From Methanosarcinales archaeon (lineage in GTDB: Archaea; Nanobdellota; Nanobdellia; Woesearchaeales; CG1-02-33-12): a stretch of DNA of 19,366 bases. Made by a program: the position numbers and the translations under genes. Location: NCBI GenBank assembly GCA_017610505.1, contig JAFCBX010000010.1:1-19366 (forward strand), given 5' to 3'. Each line of letters begins with the position of its first letter. The first letter of the stretch is position 1. A model generated the notes under the pieces. It saw only the letters and a program-made list of their open reading frames with translations, made no database searches and had not been told where the DNA came from. Below, one piece after another: positions 14,358 to 19,366 of the stretch.

Positions 14358-15059
14358 TTATTTTTTCATGTAGAATTCTTTTTTGTTCTTTTGGAATTTT
14401 TCAATTGCATATCTTAGCATTGTCCTTGGTATTTCTTTGTAATGTTTTTTTAGGAATTTTTCTTCTGTTTTTTGGTCTCTTTTTCCTATTTCTCTAAGCA
14501 TCCAGCCAACAGCCTTATGTATCAAATCATGTTTGTCATTTAGAAGTATTTCTGCTATTTTAATTGCATCGTCAAATTCATTGTTTTTTATGAAGGCAAA
14601 TGTTGATATTATTGCAATTCTTTTTTCCCAGAGGTTTTTTGATTTTGCAAACTTGTAAAGTATTTTCTTTTCTTTTGGATGATTAAGCATATAAGCCCCA
14701 AGAATCTTTGGTGCAGACAAGTCAACAAGATCCCAGTTGTTTATATTTCTTGTATTTTTCAGGTAAAAATCAAAAATTTCCTTTTTTAGTTTATTATTCC
14801 CCTTTTCAAATTTACTAATTAAAATAAACAAAGAGGTAAGGCGATGTTCATGGATTTTGCTTGATAGAAATTCTTGTATTTTATTTAATTGAAGTTCATA
14901 ATATTTTTTTGCAATTTTTCTTTGCTCTGGAACAGCTATTCCTAGGAAGATATCTCCCTCTCCATACTCACCCTTGCCTGTCTTGAAAAACCTGGATAAC
15001 TCTTTTCCTTTCTTAGAATCGGCAAGTTTTTGCAAGTCCTTTTTCATATTTTTTAACAT
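14358..15059 (-). CDS. AlkD-like DNA alkylation repair protein
   Basis: A 233-residue HEAT-repeat protein of the DNA alkylation repair family (AlkD/AlkC type), glycosylases that remove positively charged alkylated bases without flipping them. Family landmarks: FFKTGKGEYGEGDIFLGIAVPEQRKIAKKYY near residues 25-55, then NWDLVDLSAPKILGAYM (about 113-130), LWEKRIAIISTF, and HKAVGWMLREIGKRD, with TMLRYAIEKF near the end. The Trp/Asp of NWDLVD and the Arg of WMLREIGKRD match conserved catalytic-face positions as I know them. Start ATG 15059 or ATG 15047 (codon 5). It begins 4 nt after the histidine-phosphatase stop, so the two are probably co-transcribed. Confidence 0.93.
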   Translation of the reverse strand: MLKNMKKDLQKLADSKKGKELSRFFKTGKGEYGEGDIFLGIAVPEQRKIAKKYYELQLNKIQEFLSSKIHEHRLTSLFILISKFEKGNNKLKKEIFDFYLKNTRNINNWDLVDLSAPKILGAYMLNHPKEKKILYKFAKSKNLWEKRIAIISTFAFIKNNEFDDAIKIAEILLNDKHDLIHKAVGWMLREIGKRDQKTEEKFLKKHYKEIPRTMLRYAIEKFQKNKKEFYMKK

Positions 15060-15063
15060 TTTT

Positions 15064-15669
15064 TTATCTCAAATGCTTATCACAGTTGAACTCTTCAACA
15101 AAAACATCATTGCCTTTAATATTAAATATTGAGATAGATGTATTGTTAAAGAAATTTCTGCTAATTTCCTCAAGCGGTTTTTTCAAGAGTTTCTTGAAGA
15201 ACAATTTGTTTATTGTGGCATGGGCAACAATTACTGAATCTTTTTTTGTTTTAATTATTTTATCTAAAACCCTTAAAGCCCTTACTTCTGTTTCTTCATA
15301 GCTTTCACCGCCAGGAATTTTATAGTTAAACTTGTCTTTTTCCCTTGCTTCCCATATTTCCTTGTATTTTTCCTGTATTCCCTTGTCTGTTAATCCTTCT
15401 AATATGCCAAAATTCAGTTCCTTAAGGTCTTTATCAACAATAATTTCTGCCTTTGAATGAAATTTTTTAATCTCTTGAGCAGTTTCAAGTGTTCTTTTTA
15501 GGGGGCTTGTAAATATTAATTCAATATTATGGTCTTTTAGTCTTATGGCTAATTTTTTTGCCTGCTCTTTTCCCTCTTCAGACAAATGAATGTCTTTAAT
15601 GCCCTGAAGCCTAGTTGGATTTTCTTTATTCCAGCTTGTTTGTGCATGCCTTGTTATTATAAGTTTCAT
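15064..15669 (-). CDS. Histidine phosphatase (phosphoglycerate mutase-like) family protein
   Basis: A 201-residue branch-1 histidine phosphatase. The catalytic motif is RHAQT (Arg7, His8), with Ala replacing the usual Gly of RHG, a known variation. Other active-site residues: Arg59 (SPLKRT), Glu84 (ELNFG) and His150 (VAHATIN). LQG, DIHLSEEGKEQAK and PGGES are typical of cobC/GpmB-type enzymes. The substrate is not predictable; such proteins dephosphorylate sugar phosphates, nucleotides or other small molecules. It is followed after 4 nt by the AlkD-like gene. Confidence 0.93.
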   Translation of the reverse strand: MKLIITRHAQTSWNKENPTRLQGIKDIHLSEEGKEQAKKLAIRLKDHNIELIFTSPLKRTLETAQEIKKFHSKAEIIVDKDLKELNFGILEGLTDKGIQEKYKEIWEAREKDKFNYKIPGGESYEETEVRALRVLDKIIKTKKDSVIVAHATINKLFFKKLLKKPLEEISRNFFNNTSISIFNIKGNDVFVEEFNCDKHLR

Positions 15670-15711
15670 AGAATGAAAAAATAAGAGGTATTATTTAAAT
15701 TATAGCTAAAA

Positions 15712-15933
15712 TCATTTCTTTTTCTCTAAAGTTTCTATCCTATAACTTAATCTTAATACATCTGAATAGAGAAGACCAACTGCAAAGATTAGGAAACTCT
15801 CAAAATAACTTGTTAGTCCAGTCAAATAGGCAATCAATCCAACTAAGAAATAGCTTAGGCTGATTATAATAATAAAAGCTTTTCTTTTCCTTGGCAGTTT
15901 TCTGAAATGCTTGTCAATTATTTCCATTTTCAC
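15712..15933 (-). CDS. Small two-helix membrane protein
   Basis: A 73-residue protein with a basic N-terminus (about residues 7-18), two membrane helices at about 19-37 and 43-59, and a charged tail ending TLEKKK. No family recognised. Its ATG overlaps the stop of the HD-domain gene as ATGA (15930-15933), so translation is probably coupled and the two products may act together. Short basic-end hairpin proteins like this often serve as membrane anchors; that is only a guess here. Confidence 0.75.
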   Translation of the reverse strand: MKMEIIDKHFRKLPRKRKAFIIIISLSYFLVGLIAYLTGLTSYFESFLIFAVGLLYSDVLRLSYRIETLEKKK

Positions 15934-16487
15934 TGGTCAAAATAATTATTTTCCTTGAGATAATTTGTTATTTTTTCAAATGCTTCTTTAATCTTTGGAA
16001 ACTCTTCAAAATATTTTTCTTTTTCTTCTCTTAAAAATTCTTCAGTCCATCCCTTCCAGTCCTCTTTATAGTCCAGCTCATGGATCTCTGCATCAAGCTT
16101 GTCAATTGCCTGGGCGAATTTAGCTTCTTTTGTTTTGTTTTCCTCAAACTCATTAACTAAATTCACAAATTTTGTTTTTAATTGCTTTGGAATTTCATGT
16201 TTTAATTTGTTTAATGCCTTTAGTTCTTTTTCCCTTTGGTTTTTTCTTTCTTCTTTTTTATGCAATGGTGTATCTCCTGCCTCAATCTCTACAATATCAT
16301 GATACATCAATAATTCATATACTTTTAGCCTGTCAAGCTTAATATTTGTAATATTTAAGAAATAATCAGCTAAAATCAAACAGCTCCAGCTATGCTCTGC
16401 AGAACTCTCTTTTCTCTTTTCAACAGAATTGGCCCTGTAAACCTTTTTAAGGCCATACAGTTTTCTTAATTTTATTATTTCTTCCAT
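15930..16487 (-). CDS. HD-domain phosphohydrolase (YfbR/HDDC2-like)
   Basis: A 185-residue HD-superfamily metal-dependent phosphohydrolase. Metal ligands visible: His32 (SAEHSW), His63-Asp64 (MYHDIVEIEAGD), with Glu67 and Asp72, and a later Asp129 (AIDKLDAEIHEL). The SAEHSW, HD.VE..AGD and DKLDA elements match the 5'-deoxynucleotidase (YfbR/HDDC2) group, which hydrolyses deoxynucleoside monophosphates. Substrate assignment is inference. The C-terminal half is rich in Lys and Glu helices. It is overlapped by the small membrane-protein gene, and is preceded by a structured segment at 16519-16560. Confidence 0.9.
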   Translation of the reverse strand: MEEIIKLRKLYGLKKVYRANSVEKRKESSAEHSWSCLILADYFLNITNIKLDRLKVYELLMYHDIVEIEAGDTPLHKKEERKNQREKELKALNKLKHEIPKQLKTKFVNLVNEFEENKTKEAKFAQAIDKLDAEIHELDYKEDWKGWTEEFLREEKEKYFEEFPKIKEAFEKITNYLKENNYFDQ

Positions 16488-16518
16488 TTTAAAATATGAG
16501 CCTGCAGAGAGTTATACA

Positions 16519-16560
16519 AAATAGGTTACTTTTAAGGATTATTACAATCCTCACCTATTT
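16519..16560. repeat. Nested inverted repeat upstream of the HD gene
   Basis: Outer arms AAATAGGT (16519-16526) and ACCTATTT (16553-16560) enclose inner arms AGGATT (16535-16540) and AATCCT (16546-16551) with a 5-nt loop. The outer pairing is 8 of 8 and the inner 6 of 6. It lies 32 bp upstream of the HD-domain ATG, so it may be a leader RNA structure or an operator. Nothing else is evident in 16488-16688. Confidence 0.5.
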
Positions 16561-16688
16561 CCAACCCTATCCTATACAAAACGCTGCTCCCTGTGTATTA
16601 TATACCAAAAAGAATTGTCTTTATTAATGTTTCTATCAACTTTAAAATTTTGGAATATTGAAAAATAAAAGATAAATTTTAGATTTTT

Positions 16689-17459
16689 TCATTTCAAACT
16701 CCCCATAATTTTAAGAATTTCAACTTCTTTGGTATATCCACTCTCCAACAGATTGATACACCAGGGAGCGTCAGAGCCCCATAAAATTTTATCTTTATCA
16801 AATAAACTATAAAGATATCTTAACACACTTTCAGGATTATCAATTTCAATGTTAGATTTTCTTTGTTCTTTGCCTGCAAAAAACTTAGGATTACTACACA
16901 TTGTAGCTAAAGGTGAAACATCCACATAAACATTTTTTTTAGATGATAATTGTTCAAGGTCATCATCAAACAATCTTCCAGCATGTGCAAAATAGAAAGG
17001 TGTTTTAGGGAATGAAGTTATCACATCTAATAAAGATTTGGGTCTGCTTTTATCAGTTCTACCTGTATGAATTATAACTGGTTTTTTTTGACCAAAAACA
17101 AAATCAGCAATATGTGATGAGCTTAATTTATTATAATCGTATTCGCCTGCTTGACAATATAATTTAAACCCAGAAAAAGTATTAGCTAATGTTTCAACTT
17201 CTTTTCTTGTATCTAAAAAAGGATGGATAAACATAAATGGTTTTAACCTTCCCTTGGATAAACCTGCTGATTTTAGTATATAATTATTTGGATTATGATA
17301 TGGATTCTCTTTTGTAAAATCTTGAAAAGGACAAGAAAATACAATTGATTGATTAATTCCATATTGGTTCATTAGATTAATTAATTCTTTTGGTTCAAGT
17401 TTATAACCGGATTTATTATCGGTTCCTAAATGAACATGATGATCAATTATTAAAGACAT
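16689..17459 (-). CDS. Amidohydrolase-family metal-dependent hydrolase
   Basis: A 256-residue TIM-barrel hydrolase of the amidohydrolase-2 type (PF04909-like). Metal and catalytic residues: DHHVH (Asp6, His8, His10), His131 (IIHTGRTD), His159 (FAHAG) and Asp230 (LWGSDAPW). FKLY at 98-101 lies where the barrel strand precedes the first histidine. The order and spacing are right for the family, though the protein is shorter than most. Substrate unknown; relatives include decarboxylases and lactonases. It stands alone between two non-coding stretches, with no operon partners. It appears more AT-rich than the neighbouring genes by eye, which could reflect transfer, but I have not calculated this. 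Confidence 0.88.
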   Translation of the reverse strand: MSLIIDHHVHLGTDNKSGYKLEPKELINLMNQYGINQSIVFSCPFQDFTKENPYHNPNNYILKSAGLSKGRLKPFMFIHPFLDTRKEVETLANTFSGFKLYCQAGEYDYNKLSSSHIADFVFGQKKPVIIHTGRTDKSRPKSLLDVITSFPKTPFYFAHAGRLFDDDLEQLSSKKNVYVDVSPLATMCSNPKFFAGKEQRKSNIEIDNPESVLRYLYSLFDKDKILWGSDAPWCINLLESGYTKEVEILKIMGSLK

Positions 17460-17651
17460 TTTTCAATTACACCTTCATAAACTTGACAAATAAGTTTTGA
17501 TTCTATTTCCATTTTAGTTTATACTTAAACCAATACTAGAGCATTCTCAAGTTTAATATTTTTAGGTTTAAAATATAAAAAACTTCCTATATACATCAAA
17601 ACCTTTCGGGAAGTCAGTAGAAACGTTCCTATTTTGTAACCTAAAAGGTGG

Positions 17652-17747
17652 TGAGCCTGTGGGGATTTGAACCCCAATTAACCGGTCCGAAGCCGGTTGC
17701 ACTCTCTGGCCAAACTTAATCCAGTATCCAGGTTATGCTACAGGCCC
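17652..17747 (-). tRNA. tRNA-Arg(TCG) with an intron in the D-loop
   Basis: Read on the minus strand. Acceptor GGGCCTG/CAGGCTC with one G-U pair and A73. D-stem GCAT/GTGC. Anticodon stem ACCGG/CCGGT with loop CTTCGGA, giving TCG. T-stem TGGGG/CCCCA with loop TTCAAAT. The D-loop is 32 nt as encoded; removing 22 nt (17704-17725) gives the normal loop AACCTGGATA and a 74-nt tRNA. CCA appears to be encoded (17649-17651), unlike the other two tRNAs here, followed by a short T run (17643-17646 on this strand) that may end transcription. Confidence 0.9.
17704..17725 (-). other. 22-nt tRNA-Arg intron in the D-loop (20a/21)
   Basis: A relaxed bulge-helix-bulge. Helix CTGG/CCAG (17728-17731 with 17706-17709) is flanked by 3-nt bulges ATA (17725-17727) and AGA (17703-17705). 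Cutting between the second and third base of each bulge restores a standard D-loop. The inner helix is weak, with mostly G-U pairs. A second CTGG (17721-17724) can pair with the same CCAG, so two folds compete. Confidence 0.65.
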
Positions 17748-17795
17748 ATAGAACTAAATAAAACTATTTATTTAAAAAACTTGTTAAAAAGAAAT

Positions 17796-17912
17796 CTATC
17801 GGAAAGGATTCTTTCCTTCTCCAACCCAGATATAAGAGCCCATTCTTTTGTTTCTTAATCTGATGTATTCATGGACTGAATACTTTAGTTTATCAATTAA
17901 TTTTTTGATCAT
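17796..17912 (-). CDS. 38-residue basic protein, unknown
   Basis: A short open frame with a strong ribosome site: AAAGGTGG, with GGTG placed as in the MoxR gene, 5 nt before the ATG. The product begins MIKKLIDKLKYSVHEYIRLR, continues with NKRMGSYIWVGEGKNPFR and stops at TAG. It has an amphipathic basic helix (about 1-24) followed by an aromatic/Gly segment. It lies between Alba (31 bp upstream) and tRNA-Arg on the same strand, so it may be part of the eS17-Alba transcript. No family recognised. It is too short to be sure from composition alone, but the ribosome site and context favour a real gene, perhaps a nucleic-acid-binding or ribosome-associated peptide. Confidence 0.55.
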   Translation of the reverse strand: MIKKLIDKLKYSVHEYIRLRNKRMGSYIWVGEGKNPFR

Positions 17913-17943
17913 TTATCCACCTTTACAATAAAATAAAAAATAT

Positions 17944-18225
17944 TTATTTTCTAGTAAGTGTTATCTCAATTGTTGAAACCCTGACCTGCCTTCCTTCCTT
18001 GTTTGTGAACTCCTCTGAGTCAATTTTGATATCACCAACATTTGCCTGCCCATTCAAAAACCTTTTTGATGAAACCTCTGCAACATCAACAGCCCTTGAG
18101 ATAAACTTTCCACGAGCCTTGATGACTATTTCACCTGCATTCTTTGTTGTAAACTGCATCACAACAGCAGTCACATAGTTCATAAAAGGCTTCTCTCCGA
18201 TAAAAATAGTGTTGTCTTCTGCCAT
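17944..18225 (-). CDS. albA: Alba chromatin protein
   Basis: A 93-residue Alba (Sac10b) protein, a dimeric DNA- and RNA-binding chromatin component of archaea. The family core is clear: IGEKPFMNYVTAVVMQF (residues 9-25), VIKARGKFISRAVDVAEV (34-51), KRFL, DIKI.SEEFTNKEGR and VSTIEITL at the C-terminus. The loop Lys12 and the RGKFISRAVD strand/helix form the usual nucleic-acid surface. Ribosome site GGAGGGG is placed 5 nt before the ATG. It follows the eS17 gene by 33 bp on the same strand, a likely co-transcribed information-processing pair. Confidence 0.96.
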   Translation of the reverse strand: MAEDNTIFIGEKPFMNYVTAVVMQFTTKNAGEIVIKARGKFISRAVDVAEVSSKRFLNGQANVGDIKIDSEEFTNKEGRQVRVSTIEITLTRK

Positions 18226-18258
18226 TTTAGCCCCTCCTCATCATTGAAACGATGAACA

Positions 18259-18453
18259 TCATATGTCTTTTTTAGTCTTCATAAGCCTGGTCACATAGCC
18301 CGCAATAACATTTCTTATCTTGGTTGAGCTAATGTCTGCAAACTTGCTAACTAGCTTCTTGTTCTCATTAAAATTTTCTTTAAAGTCCTGCCTATGTTCC
18401 TCTACTAATTTATTAGTTACTCCTTTTATTAGTTTAGTCTTTATTCTTCCCAT
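18259..18453 (-). CDS. rps17e: Ribosomal protein eS17
   Basis: A 64-residue small-subunit ribosomal protein eS17 (S17e), found in archaea and eukaryotes only. It begins MGRIKTKLIKGVTNKLVEEH, has FNENKKLVSKFADI and ends IRNVIAGYVTRLMKTKKDI, all matching the family, with normal archaeal length. I choose ATG 18453 over the in-frame GTG three codons upstream (18462). The archaeal family starts MGRI, and the bases GTGAT just before it fit a ribosome site 4 nt from the ATG. It lies upstream of Alba on the same strand. Confidence 0.95.
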   Translation of the reverse strand: MGRIKTKLIKGVTNKLVEEHRQDFKENFNENKKLVSKFADISSTKIRNVIAGYVTRLMKTKKDI

Positions 18454-18525
18454 ATAAATCACTTGCCTGCCATGGAAGTATAATCCTCTTTATAAATTTA
18501 ACTAATGAACATTTAAAAACAAAAT

Positions 18526-19320
18526 TTACAAATGTCTCTTAAAGAGTTCAGAAATTATTTTAGCGCCTGTTTTGAGTGTTAAATTGTTTATATCAAGTTT
18601 AGGATTAACTTCCACTAAATCAACTGCCTTTAAATTCTTTAAATTGCTCAATCTCTGCAGAAAAAAGATTAATTCCCTGGAACTTAATCCAGCGGGCTCT
18701 AAATACCCTGTTCCAGGCGCAAAAGCAGGATCAAGAACATCAATATCTATAGAAACATATACTGAACCAAACTGAAGTGCAGCAGACATCACAGCCTCTG
18801 AAACCTCTTTTATATCCTCGTTAGTTATCTCTTTCATGGAAAAAAATTTGATTTTATTCTGTTTCAGATAATCATACTCATTCTTATGCCAGCTTCTTAA
18901 GCCAACTAGGATAACATTGCCTCTTTTTACATAATTCTCCTCTATAAGAACCCTTAAGAAGTCCTCATGTGTAGGAGGACTGAAATTATTTTCACAGTCA
19001 GGATGAGCATCAAAAACTATAATGCCTGGATTATCAAACTGTTTTGAAAAAGCCTTAAAACAAGCATAGGTTATTGAATGATCACCACCTATTATTACAG
19101 GCATTTCATCATTCTGCATTATGTAGTTATAGATATTTTCATTTGTTTCGCTTATATTTGAATTATTAACCCCAATAGACTCAACACTAAATTCCGGCTT
19201 AACTCCCTGCTCATTTAGGAATATCTCCTTAAGCTCATTAACAATCCTGTCTGGAGCAAGCTCTGTGCCAGATGTTTTTCCAAGCCCTCCTGCTGAAAAA
19301 GGGATTTTAATTATTTTCAT
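18526..19320 (-). CDS. Arginase/agmatinase-family ureohydrolase
   Basis: A 264-residue enzyme of the binuclear manganese ureohydrolase family. All six metal ligands are present: His81 (GGDHS), Asp104, His106, Asp108 (FDAHPDC), Asp192 and Asp194 (SIDIDVLDPAFAPGTG). The family's C-terminal VEVNP follows at 236-240. The motif after DAHPDC is NNFSPPTHEDFL, shorter than in typical agmatinases, which usually carry a SHGT-type substrate loop there, so specificity (agmatine, arginine, guanidinobutyrate or other) is open. It sits alone, with a minus-strand promoter upstream. Agmatinase would feed putrescine synthesis; no other polyamine gene is in the window. Confidence 0.92.
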   Translation of the reverse strand: MKIIKIPFSAGGLGKTSGTELAPDRIVNELKEIFLNEQGVKPEFSVESIGVNNSNISETNENIYNYIMQNDEMPVIIGGDHSITYACFKAFSKQFDNPGIIVFDAHPDCENNFSPPTHEDFLRVLIEENYVKRGNVILVGLRSWHKNEYDYLKQNKIKFFSMKEITNEDIKEVSEAVMSAALQFGSVYVSIDIDVLDPAFAPGTGYLEPAGLSSRELIFFLQRLSNLKNLKAVDLVEVNPKLDINNLTLKTGAKIISELFKRHL

Positions 19321-19340
19321 ACAAACCAGTTATTTCTTGA

Positions 19341-19352
19341 ATTATTTAAATA
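19341..19352 (-). promoter_or_regulatory. TATA box of the ureohydrolase gene
   Basis: On the minus strand ATTTAAATAAT is centred about 26-27 nt before the ATG at 19320, consistent with a leaderless transcript. Confidence 0.5.
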
Positions 19353-19366
19353 TTGTTAAAATGCAA

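Noticed and set aside
17585..17650. Possible C/D-box guide RNA (CTGA and TGATG-like motifs on the minus strand)
   Set aside because: Only one D-like and one imperfect C-like box; no complete C-D'-C'-D order or terminal stem.

Overview
The window reads as an AT-rich archaeal chromosome segment, most likely from a small-genome (DPANN-type) archaeon. The archaeal assignment rests on several things seen directly: an Alba chromatin protein, ribosomal protein eS17, a Dph2-type diphthamide enzyme, an archaeal-type prolyl-tRNA synthetase with a C-terminal zinc domain, TATA boxes about 26-27 nt upstream of starts (many apparently leaderless), GGTG-type Shine-Dalgarno sequences, and two tRNA genes interrupted outside the anticodon loop. 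The DPANN placement is an inference from gene style only.

Layout. 1-977: 3' part of a DEAD-box RNA helicase (+). 1108-1380: small two-helix membrane protein (+). 1405-2067: a Dph2 homologue that has only domains 2 and 3 (-), with its own promoter. 2104-9818: a seven-gene minus-strand cluster, transcribed from 9818 downward: BatA-type VWA membrane protein, large VWA/amidotransferase-fold membrane protein, two related membrane coiled-coil proteins, a three-helix membrane protein, a MoxR AAA+ ATPase and a DUF58 protein. Short spacings and 4-nt overlaps mark it as an operon. It is probably an envelope-located MoxR-VWA chaperone or assembly system with uncharacterised accessory subunits. 9891-11155: a divergent pair, a Lys-rich unknown protein (-) and a winged-helix regulator (+), sharing a promoter with a perfect 21-bp palindrome. 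11139-12505: prolyl-tRNA synthetase broken into two frames by an apparent internal deletion. 12586-12732: tRNA-Pro(CGG) with a T-loop intron (-). 12790-12873: tRNA-Leu(CAG) (+). 12888-14315: MATE transporter. 14358-15669: AlkD-like and histidine-phosphatase genes. 15712-16487: small membrane protein and HD phosphohydrolase. 16689-17459: amidohydrolase. 17652-17747: tRNA-Arg(TCG) with a 22-nt D-loop intron. 17796-17912: a 38-residue protein gene with a good ribosome site. 17944-18453: Alba and eS17. 18526-19320: arginase/agmatinase-family enzyme.

The most notable points are: (i) a non-AUG (AUA) start inferred for the large VWA protein, in an ATAA start/stop overlap; (ii) a chimeric gene (5222-5635) that looks built by a 440-bp tandem duplication joining the head of one neighbour to the tail of the other, with a duplicated TATA/stop-codon segment; (iii) two tRNAs with introns at unusual positions, one of which has its intron start repeated in the tRNA trailer; (iv) Dph2 without its first domain and first cluster cysteine; (v) an out-of-frame deletion in prolyl-tRNA synthetase. 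No CRISPR array, insertion sequence or integrase was seen.
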